DNA of 64,000 nt from Hoeflea algicola. Lineage in GTDB: Bacteria > Pseudomonadota > Alphaproteobacteria > Rhizobiales > Rhizobiaceae. The stretch lies in assembly GCF_026619415.1 (NCBI RefSeq), contig NZ_JAOVZR010000001.1, positions 2,960,501-3,024,500 of the forward strand. Reading direction: 5' to 3'. This document shows positions 13,707 to 22,046 of this stretch, piece after piece. The position numbers were made by a program, and so were the translations under genes. The notes under the pieces are model-generated. The model was not told where the DNA came from and did not search any database. It saw nothing but the letters and a program-made list of their open reading frames with translations. Positions within the stretch are counted from its first letter, which is position 1; each line of letters starts with the position of its first letter.

Positions 13707-14882
13707 TTATCCGGCCCCGTCAGGCATTTTCATTGCATCCGCGGCGCGGCTCGCTTCAAGATAGGCGGCGCTTTGCATTTCATTGAGCCGTGAAGCGGTG
13801 CGGTCGAATTCGAAGGTCTCGGTGCCGCTCGCGGCCACATACAGCGCCTCAGGCTCGGCTGCCGCCGAGATGAACAGCCGTGACTTGCGATCATAGAGCG
13901 TGTCTATCAGGGTAATGAAACGCTTGGCGGCGTTGCGATTGGCCTTTTGCATGATCGGCACCCGGTCAACGAACACGGTGTGATAGCGCGCCGCGATCGC
14001 CGCATAGTCCGCAGCCCCAAGCGGGGCCTCGCACAGATCCCGGAAAGTAAACCGCGCGGCACCGGCGCCGGCGTCAGGCACCTCCACCTCGCGGCCCCTG
14101 ACGGCAACCGATTCCACGACCGTCTGCTTTCCCGCCGTCACCCGGGTCCAGGCCAGATCCATCGCGCCATCCCCCTCGCCGTCAGCCAACTGATGGTAGA
14201 CCGGCAACCGGGTGGTGGTTTCCATGCGGTAATCGGTGCGGGCATCGAGATTGACGACCTCGACATTCTGCTTGAGCAAATCGATGAACGGCAGGAACAA
14301 TTGCCGGTTGAGGCCGTCGCGATAGAGTTGCATCGGCTCGACATTCGAGGTCGCCACCAGCACGCAGCCGCGCTTGAACAATTGCTCGAACAGCCGCGAC
14401 AACAGCATCGCATCGGCAATGTCGGTGACCGAGAACTCGTCAAAACACAAAACCCAGGCCTCGGCGACCAGCTGGTTGGCCACCGGCACCACCGGATCGG
14501 CTTCCTTGGTTTCGCCGTTCTTGAGTTTTTGCCGGTGGGCGTGAATCCGGGCATGGGCATCGGCCATGAAATCGTGAAAATGTGCCCGGCGCTTACGCTG
14601 TGCCGGGACCAGTTCAAAGAACATGTCCATCAGCATGGTCTTGCCGCGCCCGACCGCGCCGTGGACATAGAGCCCGCGCGGCGCGTTGACGGCAGCGGAT
14701 TTGCGCGCGAACATCCAGCCCAGCGCGCTGGATTTTTTGGCCAGCCGCCGGTTGGAAACATCCAGCAACAGCCGGTCCAGCCGGCCGGCGAGCTGGATCT
14801 GCGCCGGATCGGTGGAAATCTCACCACTGGCCACGCGCGCGGCATAGGCCGCGGCGACAGTTTCATTTTCTTTCCAGGGCAT
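13707..14882 (-). CDS. zapE: Cell division ATPase ZapE (AFG1-like)
   Basis: AFG1/LACE1-family AAA-type P-loop ATPase; the E. coli homologue ZapE acts at the Z-ring, and the mitochondrial homologue in protein turnover. The 391-residue protein has the Walker A motif GAVGRGKT at residues 75-82, followed by the family signature MLMDMFFELVP, a HFHDFMADAHARIH segment, and the Walker B CFDEFSVTDIADAMLLSRLF. A later VATSNVEP sensor-like stretch follows. It is co-oriented with mdh, a linkage I recall as common in Rhizobiales. The start at MPWKENETV is the only clear ATG near the first conserved block. Confidence 0.9.
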   Translation of the reverse strand: MPWKENETVAAAYAARVASGEISTDPAQIQLAGRLDRLLLDVSNRRLAKKSSALGWMFARKSAAVNAPRGLYVHGAVGRGKTMLMDMFFELVPAQRKRRAHFHDFMADAHARIHAHRQKLKNGETKEADPVVPVANQLVAEAWVLCFDEFSVTDIADAMLLSRLFEQLFKRGCVLVATSNVEPMQLYRDGLNRQLFLPFIDLLKQNVEVVNLDARTDYRMETTTRLPVYHQLADGEGDGAMDLAWTRVTAGKQTVVESVAVRGREVEVPDAGAGAARFTFRDLCEAPLGAADYAAIAARYHTVFVDRVPIMQKANRNAAKRFITLIDTLYDRKSRLFISAAAEPEALYVAASGTETFEFDRTASRLNEMQSAAYLEASRAADAMKMPDGAG

Positions 14883-14920
14883 TGATCAGAACCTGTCTGC
14901 TGGCGCCGTGACTATCTTGC

Positions 14921-15442
14921 TTAGCGCGACAGCGAGATCGACTGGCCTGACGATGTCGACCCGTCATACCGCTCATTGGCCGACTGATACAGACGCGCAA
15001 CCTGGTTGCCGCCCGAATCCGACAGGATCACCTGTTTGCCTTGAACGTCCCAGGCGGTAATCGCCGCGGCATCGCCGACACAACCGCGCGAGGCGGCGCG
15101 ATATCCCCCGGTCCACTTTGTCAGCGACAAGAACACATCGCAGCTGGTGCCGCCGGTGCCTGCCGACCAACGGCCGATCAGCGATTCGCGCGTGAGTTCC
15201 GGCGCATTGGCAGCCGCCACTTGCGGTGCAGCGGCCGTTTCCGGCGTCGTCGGAGCGGCAGGAAATTCGTTTTGCGCCGGCATCGTTGGCGGCAGCAACT
15301 GTCCCGACTGCACGCCGCCCACCGGCGCCGGCGTCAGCGGAGCGGGCCGTGGCTGGGTGCTGAGATTGCCGAACGATGTTCGTTGGCACCCGCTCAGAAC
15401 GGCGGCAACAGCGACCGTGACCAGCAAAATGTGCATCTTCAT
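14921..15442 (-). CDS. omp19: Outer-membrane lipoprotein Omp19-like (AprI/Inh protease-inhibitor fold)
   Basis: A 173-residue lipoprotein. The signal peptide MKMHILLVTVAVAAVLSG ends in the lipobox LSGC with Cys19 as the acylated residue. A Pro/Ala-rich linker follows, then a C-terminal domain of about 100 residues beginning LIGRWSAGTGGTSCDVFLS and ending GQSISLSR, close to my recollection of Brucella Omp19 (ending GGQAVTLSR), which belongs to the AprI/Inh inhibitor family and has been reported to inhibit proteases. A conserved Cys pair (TSCDVF, RGCVGD) fits that fold. The ATG at 15442 is chosen because GGAG precedes it and the lipoprotein signal starts there. Probably anchored in the outer membrane. 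Confidence 0.8.
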   Translation of the reverse strand: MKMHILLVTVAVAAVLSGCQRTSFGNLSTQPRPAPLTPAPVGGVQSGQLLPPTMPAQNEFPAAPTTPETAAAPQVAAANAPELTRESLIGRWSAGTGGTSCDVFLSLTKWTGGYRAASRGCVGDAAAITAWDVQGKQVILSDSGGNQVARLYQSANERYDGSTSSGQSISLSR

Positions 15443-15607
15443 AGGTAAGCTCCAGTTGCGCGAAACAAGCGCTTCGCCATTCGTCCCATCAACCAGCATA
15501 AAATGTCGATAGCAAGGAAATTGCAAGGTAAACCGCGCCACAGGCCATTTTCGCCCAAGGAATTTACCACATTTATGGGCTGAACACACCGCGCCAGACG
15601 GGTCGGC

Positions 15608-16051
15608 TCAGCTCCTCACCGGTGTTCCCGGCACCCAGACATAGCCCTCGGGGTCGACAATATGGCACTCGCGCAGACCGTGCGGCTTGTCGATACTGCC
15701 GGCCAGAACCGTGTCGTCACGACCCCGCGCCCGTGCTTCGGTCTTGTCGGGGTCAAGCCCGTAAACACGAATTTCCACGCCGGCGCCGCGGCTCTGCGCA
15801 CCGGCGACGATACCCGACATCGGATGATCCGAATAGGCATGATCGGCATGCAGCATGAACACCGAGCCGCACAATTCGATCGCAGCAAAATCCTCGTCGC
15901 TGTCGAGAATCATCGCGCCCAGACAATCGCGGCAGAAAGCCAGTTCCGCGGCCATGTCGCTGACCAGCAGATTGACGCCAACCCCACGCGGCAGGTTGCG
16001 GCCGAATTCCTCGGCCGGCATCCACGGCTGCTTGCTGCGTTTCATCGCCAT
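15608..16051 (-). CDS. VOC superfamily (glyoxalase/bleomycin-resistance-like) protein
   Basis: A 147-residue single-domain VOC protein. The pattern VNLLVSDMAAELAFCRDCLG, DEDFAAIELCGSVFMLHADHAY and the ending LRECHIVDPEGYVWVPGTPV is the usual paired beta-alpha-beta-beta-beta arrangement, with candidate metal ligands (His, Glu) at the expected strands. Substrate is not predictable; glyoxalase-like or dioxygenase-like roles are possible. GGAG lies seven bases before the chosen ATG; an earlier in-frame ATG at 16069 would add six residues. Confidence 0.75.
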   Translation of the reverse strand: MAMKRSKQPWMPAEEFGRNLPRGVGVNLLVSDMAAELAFCRDCLGAMILDSDEDFAAIELCGSVFMLHADHAYSDHPMSGIVAGAQSRGAGVEIRVYGLDPDKTEARARGRDDTVLAGSIDKPHGLRECHIVDPEGYVWVPGTPVRS

Positions 16052-16147
16052 ATCGGTCTCCGTTCCCATTCAAACGTTCGAAGCAGCTGTGCGCAACCGG
16101 TCAGTATAAGTCAATCAGGCACGTTCACGCGCGCCCGGTTCGCTCGG

Positions 16148-16750
16148 CTATTTGTCGAGGCCCATCATCGCCTCGTCACCCCACAGCGATTTGACCTGTT
16201 CATCGCGGCCACAGGCGCGGCGGTAGTAATTGTAGCGCACAGAACTCTTGGTATAGAAATCCTGGTGGTATTCCTCCGCCGGCCAGAATGTGGCGGGCGG
16301 CGCGATTTCGGTCACCACCTTTTTTCCCAGCGCCTGCTCGGCTTCCGCTTTGGCGGCCTCGGCCAGCGCTGCCTGCTCGTCATTGAGCGTGTAAACTGCC
16401 GTGGTGTAGCTGTGGCCGCGATCGCAGAACTGACCACCGTCATCGGTGGGGTTAACGGTGCGGAAGAAGGTCTTGAGCAGCGCCGCGTAGCTGACCACCG
16501 CCGGATCATATGTGATCTGCACGGCCTCTCGGTCGCCGCTGGCGACATGGCTCTTGTAGGTGGGATTGTCCTGGGTGCCGCCGATATAGCCCGATATGGT
16601 TTCTTTCACGCCCTTGACGTGATCGAAGTCCGATTCAACGCACCAGAAACAACCGCCGGCAAAGATTGCCACGCCGGTCACCTCGCCAAGTGCCGGCGAG
16701 GCGGACAGGCTGGCAGCGAACAGGGCGGCGGAAAGCAGAATTTTGCGCAT
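16148..16750 (-). CDS. msrA: Periplasmic peptide-methionine (S)-S-oxide reductase
   Basis: MsrA reduces methionine-S-sulfoxide in proteins. The 200-residue precursor has a signal peptide (MRKILLSAALFAASLSASPALG), so this copy acts in the periplasm. The catalytic motif GGCFWC holds Cys34 as nucleophile, followed by the family blocks GYIGGTQDNPTYKSHVASGD, VQITYDP, QFCDRGHSYTTAVY and FWPAEEYHQDF. A GGGAG site precedes the chosen ATG. The lone C-terminal Cys (RACGRDEQ) may serve as the recycling Cys. A cytosolic MsrA paralogue probably exists elsewhere. Confidence 0.92.
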   Translation of the reverse strand: MRKILLSAALFAASLSASPALGEVTGVAIFAGGCFWCVESDFDHVKGVKETISGYIGGTQDNPTYKSHVASGDREAVQITYDPAVVSYAALLKTFFRTVNPTDDGGQFCDRGHSYTTAVYTLNDEQAALAEAAKAEAEQALGKKVVTEIAPPATFWPAEEYHQDFYTKSSVRYNYYRRACGRDEQVKSLWGDEAMMGLDK

Positions 16751-16831
16751 GGTGATCTCCCGTATCATTCCGGAAACATAGTCCACCAATGACCCTTGAC
16801 AACTCACGCTTCCGCACTTTGCCGTGAGATG

Positions 16832-17173
16832 TCAGCCAAGCGCGTCATAGACGTCGAGCGCTTCGGCGCCATAAATCATCGACGGCCCGCCGCCCATATA
16901 GACGGCAACACCGATGGTTTCGACGATCTCCTCGCGGCTGGCGCCGTAATTGCGCGCTGCCTTGGCATGGAAGGCGAGGCAGCCATCGCAGCGCGCGGTG
17001 ATGCCGATGGCCAGCGCGATCAGTTCCTTGGTCTTGGAATCGAGCACGCCGGGCGCAATCGCCGCCTGCGCCAGATGGCCAAAGCCCTTGGCCTGTTCGG
17101 GCATGGCCTTGCGCAATTCGGCCATGCGATGATTGGTCTGGTCGATTAAGGCATTCCAGTCAGCTTCCGCCAT
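16832..17173 (-). CDS. Carboxymuconolactone decarboxylase / AhpD-like protein
   Basis: A 113-residue member of the CMD/AhpD superfamily with the redox motif CDGCLAFH (CxxCxxxH), typical of peroxidase-type members rather than true decarboxylases. The preceding LDSKTKELIALAIGI and following ASREEIVETIGVAVYMGGGPSMIYG are family hallmarks. It follows msrA on the same strand, which fits a role in oxidative stress defence; the physiological substrate is unknown. Confidence 0.85.
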   Translation of the reverse strand: MAEADWNALIDQTNHRMAELRKAMPEQAKGFGHLAQAAIAPGVLDSKTKELIALAIGITARCDGCLAFHAKAARNYGASREEIVETIGVAVYMGGGPSMIYGAEALDVYDALG

Positions 17174-17265
17174 GGTGACGCTCCTTCGGCTGTTCTCAAT
17201 GCCACAGATACCAGCATGCTGGCACCCGCGACTTGATCGGCGTCAAGCTACGCGCTGCGGGCGGT

Positions 17266-18603
17266 TCAGCCGTGGGTTGGCCAGACCCGGTGCTCATCAT
17301 CAATGACAAAGGCGTGGCGATGCCGCGCGCCGGCTGCCGGATGGGCGCGCAAATGCGGATGATCGGGTGCCAGGTCGGCATGCTCATGCTCAAGCACCGC
17401 GTGATCATCGGCAGGCCAGACGGCCCTGGCCATCAACACCCCTGCAAGCGCCATCAATCCCAAGAGCGCCATCGCCACCGGCAAGCCGAAGCGCAGCCCG
17501 ACCCAGCCGGCCACCGGATAAGCAAGCAGCCAGCAGGCATGTGACAGGGTGAATTGCGCGGTAAACAGTGCCGGCCGGTCCTCGGCATGGGCGGAAATCC
17601 GCAACAGCCTTCCCGACGGCGTCAAAATGGCCGAATAGAACACCCCGCTGAGCCCCCAGGCCAACAGGAACCCGACCCACCCAAGCAGACCATCGCTGAG
17701 CAGATAGGCTGCGTGCGACAGGGTCAGCAGTGCCAGCAGCACGCCCGCGGCCATCATCACGCTGCGGTCGGCAACCGATTCGAGCAGGCGTGGCAACACC
17801 AGTGCCGAAAGCATCGATCCGGCCCCGAAGGCTGCGAGTGCAATGGCAACTTCGGTATCGCCCGCACCATAGCCGGAGCGCACCATCACCACCGTGTTGA
17901 CCAGCACGAAGGCCCCGGCGCTGGCGGCGGTGAGATTGAGCGCCAGCAAGCCCCTCAGCCGTGGCGTCGCCAGATAGATCCGCACACCCCGCGTCAGCCG
18001 GTCGACAAATGGCCGGGAAATTTGCTGTGCGCCAGCCTGCGGAATGACCGCCGAATAAACCAGCAGCGCCGAACCGACAAAACCAAGAACCGTGCCGGAA
18101 AACAGCCAGTGATAGCCCATGACCAGAAGCAGCAGACCGGCCAGCGCCGGGCTCAGCAGGTTTTCCAGATCATAGGCCAGCCGCGACAACGACAGTGCGC
18201 GCGTATAATCGCGCTCGTCCTCGAGAATATCGGGAATGGTGGCCTGGAACGCCGGCGTGAAGGTGGCCGAGGCCGCCTGCAGCACGAAGATCAACACATA
18301 GATCTGCCAGGTCTGATCAACGAACGGCAACATCAGCGCCACCCCGGCGCGCAACAGGTCGGCGCCGATCAGCACCCGCTTGCGGGGCCAGCGCTCCACA
18401 AGGGCGCTGGCGATCGGCGCGAGGCCGACATAGGCAATCATCTTGATCGCAAACACGGTGCCGAGCACAGCCCCGGCGCGATCGCCGGCAAGATCGAAGG
18501 CCAGCAACCCCAGCGCCACGGTCAGCAGCCCGGTACCAACCAGCGCGATCACCTGAGCCGAAAACAGCCTTGCATAGACGGGATGCCTGAGAACCTCGAT
18601 CAT
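17266..18603 (-). CDS. MFS transporter with a histidine-rich C-terminal tail
   Basis: A 445-residue major facilitator with about 12 hydrophobic segments. It resembles the DHA3-type exporters: MIEVLRHPVYARLFSAQVIALVGTG at the start, a loop ALVERWPRKRVLIGADLLRAG between helices 2 and 3, and a QAASATFTPAFQATIPDI segment. After the last membrane segment (near residue 398) comes a tail with ten histidines interspersed with Asp/Glu (for example LEHEHADLAPDHPHLRAHP), which looks metal-binding. Substrate is unknown; a divalent metal, or a drug with metal-dependent regulation, is possible. Confidence 0.78.
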   Translation of the reverse strand: MIEVLRHPVYARLFSAQVIALVGTGLLTVALGLLAFDLAGDRAGAVLGTVFAIKMIAYVGLAPIASALVERWPRKRVLIGADLLRAGVALMLPFVDQTWQIYVLIFVLQAASATFTPAFQATIPDILEDERDYTRALSLSRLAYDLENLLSPALAGLLLLVMGYHWLFSGTVLGFVGSALLVYSAVIPQAGAQQISRPFVDRLTRGVRIYLATPRLRGLLALNLTAASAGAFVLVNTVVMVRSGYGAGDTEVAIALAAFGAGSMLSALVLPRLLESVADRSVMMAAGVLLALLTLSHAAYLLSDGLLGWVGFLLAWGLSGVFYSAILTPSGRLLRISAHAEDRPALFTAQFTLSHACWLLAYPVAGWVGLRFGLPVAMALLGLMALAGVLMARAVWPADDHAVLEHEHADLAPDHPHLRAHPAAGARHRHAFVIDDEHRVWPTHG

Positions 18604-18722
18604 TCAGCAAGCCTACAGCATCCCCCTGCGAGGCCACCAGATGATTTGATGGCTCGCACGATTTTCGCTCACAAGTCCCACCCCTCGGCATGCAGGGATT
18701 GCGACGCTGGTGGCCAGCGCTT

Positions 18723-19799
18723 CTAGCTCTTCTTGACCGCGCCGGTGTCGATCATCTGCTGGAACATGTCGATGCCTGCCTGGCTGACCGCGCCATACTC
18801 AAGCCCGAGCTCGCTCCGGGATTTGGAATTGTCGGCCTTCCAAGGATAGCCCATGTTCCTGGCGATCATGCCGCGGCTCAACGATTTGCTGATGAATGGA
18901 CCAACCAGCCAGAGCAACCATTTCGGCAATTCACGTTTCGGAAACGGCCATTGCGGGCCGAAATGAGCACGCAGCATCTCGCCAAATCCGAGGAACGACA
19001 CGGTTTCCGCCGAAGTGATGAACCGGCCTTCGGCCTGGTCGACAAAGCCCGCGCGCATATGCGCCTCGGCAACATCGCGGACATCGACCATGCCGATTTC
19101 CAAGGGCGGCGCACCGGCCTTCAGCGTGCCGTCGCCGTACTGGCGCATCAGATTGTGGGTTTCCGAGGTCGAATTGCCCGACAGCGACGGGCCAATCACC
19201 AGCGACGGGTTGATGGTCACCAGCCGCCAGCGATCCTGCGCCCGGGCAATTTCCCAGGCGACCTTTTCGGCTTCCACCTTGGAGTAGGAATAGGACTGGT
19301 GATCAAGCGAGGAGGACGTGTTCCAGTCGGCTTCGGTCAGCACGCCGCCGGGCGAACGGGCGAGATCAACATTGTCGCCATAAATTGCCGCGCAGGAACT
19401 GGTCACCACCACGCGGTCAACACTCGGCGTCCGGTTGGCGGTCTCAAGCACGTTGCGGGTGCCCTTGACCGCAGGATCGACCAGATCGCGCTGCGGATCC
19501 TCGAACTTGCTGGTGAACGGTGAGGCCGTGTGAAATACCACCTGGCAGCCTTCCATCGCCTCCGCGTAACTGCCGTCATCAAGCAGATCGGCGGCAAAAT
19601 AGCGGATCGAGCCCGGCAACTCGTCGGCAAGTTGTGTCAGATGCGCGATCTTTTCGGTTCTGGATGGATCACGCACCGCCGCATGCACGACAAAGCCCTC
19701 TTCGAGAAGCCGCTTGACCAGCCAGCCGGCAACAAAGCCGGTGGCGCCGGTAACAAGCACGGGGCGGTCGGTGGAGTAATTCGGGGTGGGCATGGGCAA
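18723..19799 (-). CDS. NAD(P)-dependent epimerase/dehydratase, dihydroflavonol-reductase-like SDR
   Basis: Extended short-chain dehydrogenase/reductase of 358 residues. The cofactor motif VTGATGFVAGWLV is at about 16-28 and the catalytic YSYSKVEAEK (YxxxK) in the middle, preceded by VVVTSSCAAIYG with the catalytic Ser/Thr. Overall it looks like the bacterial DFR/anthocyanidin-reductase-like group reducing aldehyde or ketone substrates. It lies downstream of the LysR gene on the same strand with about 140 bases between. The natural substrate is unknown. Confidence 0.8.
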   Translation of the reverse strand: MPMPTPNYSTDRPVLVTGATGFVAGWLVKRLLEEGFVVHAAVRDPSRTEKIAHLTQLADELPGSIRYFAADLLDDGSYAEAMEGCQVVFHTASPFTSKFEDPQRDLVDPAVKGTRNVLETANRTPSVDRVVVTSSCAAIYGDNVDLARSPGGVLTEADWNTSSSLDHQSYSYSKVEAEKVAWEIARAQDRWRLVTINPSLVIGPSLSGNSTSETHNLMRQYGDGTLKAGAPPLEIGMVDVRDVAEAHMRAGFVDQAEGRFITSAETVSFLGFGEMLRAHFGPQWPFPKRELPKWLLWLVGPFISKSLSRGMIARNMGYPWKADNSKSRSELGLEYGAVSQAGIDMFQQMIDTGAVKKS

Positions 19800-19938
19800 T
19801 CGCTTTCACAAATGAATTCTGGAATCCGGCACAATATGACCGGTTGGCCGCTGCAGCAGGATGGCGCGAGCGAGATCTCTCCCACCCATGTGTGGTGCGT
19901 GCGGCCAAAGACAAGGCCGGCCTCCGGCGTGCCGTGGC

Positions 19939-20856
19939 TCAGGCCGGGCCGGATGACCGTGGGGTGTAAGGCCGTGCCAGTTCGCGCGCCAGCAGATCGA
20001 ATACCAGCCACACCCGCCGGCTGGTGTGAACTTCGCGGTGCGCCACCAGCCAGACCGGCACCAGAATCGGATCAAGCTCGGGCAGCACCTGCACCACCGC
20101 CGGTTCGGCATCGCCGATATCGGCGGTTATGATGCCGATACCGAGCCCCTGCCTGACGTGGCTCCATTGCACCAGATGGCTTTCCGAGACGATCGGAAAA
20201 TTGCGCTGAGTCAGCGCCAGACCAAAGCGGGTCATCGCCGCAATGAACTCACCGGTACGGTTGAAGCCGATGAAATCAGCGGCGCCAAATTCTTCCGGCG
20301 TCACTGGATTGCCGATGCTTTCAAGATAACACGGCGTCGCATAGATCCGGCCGTCGATATCGCGGATCTTGCGGGCCACCAGGTTGGGCTGGGTCGGCCG
20401 GTAGTTGCGGATGGCGATGTCGGCCTCGCGCCGCCTGAGATCGCTCTCGGTGTTGGTGGCGACGATCTCGACATCCACCCCCGGAGCGATTTCCCTCAAT
20501 TGGCCGAGGATTTTTGGCAGCCGGAACGCGGCGTCAACCTCGCTGGCACTGATCGACACCGTGCCCTCGATCGACTGCACTTTGCCCGATGCGGCCAGCG
20601 ACATCCGGCTTGCGGCTTCGCCCATGGCGCGCACATGGTCGACCAGTTCCAGCCCGCTCGGCGTCAATGTCAGACCGCGCCCGACCCGTTCGAACAGAGC
20701 TACACCCAGTTCTTCTTCAAGCGCCGCCACCTGCCGGCCGAGCGTCGGTTGCGCCATACCCAGTTGCCGTGCCGCTGCCGACAAGGAGCCTTCCTCGACA
20801 GTAACAAGGAAAGCCCGTGCCCGGTTCCAGTCGAATTTCGTTGTTCGCCAATCCAT
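19939..20856 (-). CDS. LysR-type transcriptional regulator
   Basis: A 305-residue LTTR: an N-terminal winged helix-turn-helix (residues 10-65; LSAAARQLGMAQPTLGRQVA) and an effector-binding domain of two Rossmann-like subdomains (about 95-295, ADIAIRNYRPTQPNLVARKI and IGFNRTGEFIAAMTRFGLAL). The start at 20856 gives MDWRTTKFDW; an ATG four codons upstream is also in frame, and neither has a strong Shine-Dalgarno. It is divergent from a quinone-oxidoreductase gene, which is the likely target. Confidence 0.88.
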   Translation of the reverse strand: MDWRTTKFDWNRARAFLVTVEEGSLSAAARQLGMAQPTLGRQVAALEEELGVALFERVGRGLTLTPSGLELVDHVRAMGEAASRMSLAASGKVQSIEGTVSISASEVDAAFRLPKILGQLREIAPGVDVEIVATNTESDLRRREADIAIRNYRPTQPNLVARKIRDIDGRIYATPCYLESIGNPVTPEEFGAADFIGFNRTGEFIAAMTRFGLALTQRNFPIVSESHLVQWSHVRQGLGIGIITADIGDAEPAVVQVLPELDPILVPVWLVAHREVHTSRRVWLVFDLLARELARPYTPRSSGPA

Positions 20857-20943
20857 GCAAATACGCATATCATATCGACAGATTACGGCAATTCCATCTG
20901 CCATTCTGCATGCGTATATTCGGTCACACACTGGAGATACGCC
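20857..20943. promoter_or_regulatory. Divergent LysR/oxidoreductase promoter region with inverted half-sites
   Basis: The 87-base intergenic region holds an 8-base inverted repeat, ATACGCAT at 20861-20868 and ATGCGTAT at 20910-20917. One arm lies next to the regulator start and the other ahead of the oxidoreductase ribosome-binding site, which fits an LTTR controlling both genes. The left arm also forms a small palindrome ATGC-N6-GCAT (20855-20868). Confidence 0.5.
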
Positions 20944-21924
20944 ATGAGAGCCATCACATACCACAGGTACGGCCCGCCCGATGTCCTCGTACCGGGCGAG
21001 TTGCCGACGCCAAGCCCGAAACCGACAGAAGTTCTGGTGCGCATTCACGCCACCACCGTCACCGCCGGCGATTACCGGGCCCGCAGCCTCGACATGCCGC
21101 CCGGTTTCGGGCTCATCGGCCGGCTGGTGTTCGGGCTCTTCGGCCCGCGCCGCAAGGTTCTGGGCACCGAGTTTGCCGGCATTGTCGAGGCCGCCGGCGT
21201 AAACGTCAGCCGCTTCAAGCCCGGCGATCGAGTCTTCGCCTATCCCGGAGCAGCCTTTGGCGGCTACGCCGAATATGCGGTGATCGACGAGGCCTCCGCC
21301 ATCGCCCATGTCCCCACCAATCTCGACCTCAATCAGGCTGCGGCACTGTCGTTCGGCGGTGCCACCGCGCTCAATTTTCTGCGTGACAAGGCAGCCATCA
21401 AGCCCGGCGATAGCGTGCTCGTCATCGGCGCTTCGGGCGGCGTTGGCAGTGCCGCCGTGCAACTCGCCAAGGCCTTCGGGGCTCACGTGACCGGGGTCTC
21501 ATCCACCCCGCATCTGGAGATGGTGAAAACCCTCGGTGCCGACCGGGTGATCGATTACACAAGAGAAGATTATGCGGTTGCGCAAAATACCTACGACATC
21601 ATTCTCGACACCAGCGGCACCGCTACATACGCAAAGTATGGAACGGCGCTGAAGCCGGGTGGCCGGCTGCTACTGGTCTCGGCCGACCTCTGGCAATTGC
21701 TGGCAAGCCTGTTTGCCTGCAAATCCGGCGGCCGCAAGGTGATCGGAGGTTACGCCCCCGAGCGCGGTGAGGATCTGCGATTTCTGGCAGAGCTCGCCAG
21801 GGCCGGAAAATACCTGCCGCATATTGGCCGACGCTTTGCCTTCGACCGGATCGCCGAAGCCCATGCCTATTTCCACGATCCGGCAAAACGCGGAAACATC
21901 GTCGTGACGCTCGACCCCGCCTGA
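20944..21924 (+). CDS. Zinc-independent alcohol dehydrogenase / quinone oxidoreductase family protein
   Basis: A 326-residue MDR-superfamily NAD(P)H-dependent oxidoreductase. The N-terminal catalytic domain starts MRAITYHRYGPPDVLVPGEL and contains LGTEFAGIVEAAGVNVSRFKPGDRVF; the Rossmann part has VIGASGGVGSAAVQLAKAFG. The structural and catalytic zinc Cys residues of classical ADHs are missing, placing it with the quinone-oxidoreductase/enoyl-reductase-like branch. GGAG is positioned ten bases before the ATG. It is divergent from a LysR gene and probably induced by its ligand, perhaps an electrophile or quinone. Confidence 0.85.
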   Translation: MRAITYHRYGPPDVLVPGELPTPSPKPTEVLVRIHATTVTAGDYRARSLDMPPGFGLIGRLVFGLFGPRRKVLGTEFAGIVEAAGVNVSRFKPGDRVFAYPGAAFGGYAEYAVIDEASAIAHVPTNLDLNQAAALSFGGATALNFLRDKAAIKPGDSVLVIGASGGVGSAAVQLAKAFGAHVTGVSSTPHLEMVKTLGADRVIDYTREDYAVAQNTYDIILDTSGTATYAKYGTALKPGGRLLLVSADLWQLLASLFACKSGGRKVIGGYAPERGEDLRFLAELARAGKYLPHIGRRFAFDRIAEAHAYFHDPAKRGNIVVTLDPA

Positions 21925-21956
21925 CAACGACGGCGGGGTCGCGCTCAGCCCGGTTG

Positions 21957-22015
21957 AATTTGCCGTCCGGACTGCTAGAGAGATTTCAACGGACGCCCTA
22001 TGCGTCCACGGCAAC
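21957..22015 (+). other. Structured leader upstream of the PLP-enzyme gene
   Basis: TGCCGT (21961-21966) pairs with ACGGCA (22008-22013). Inside, GGACG (21991-21995) can pair with CGTCC on either side (21964-21968 or 22003-22007), giving mutually exclusive hairpins within 90 bases of the start codon. It does not fit the SAM-II riboswitch consensus as I remember it. It could be a regulatory leader or chance pairing in GC-rich DNA. Confidence 0.3.
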
Positions 22016-22046
22016 TGGCGCCGAGGCCAGGCAAAGGCAGCGGCAC

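Noticed and set aside
21925..22046. SAM-II riboswitch upstream of the PLP enzyme.
   Set aside because: The pseudoknot-forming core does not match the consensus as I remember it; kept only as a generic structured leader.
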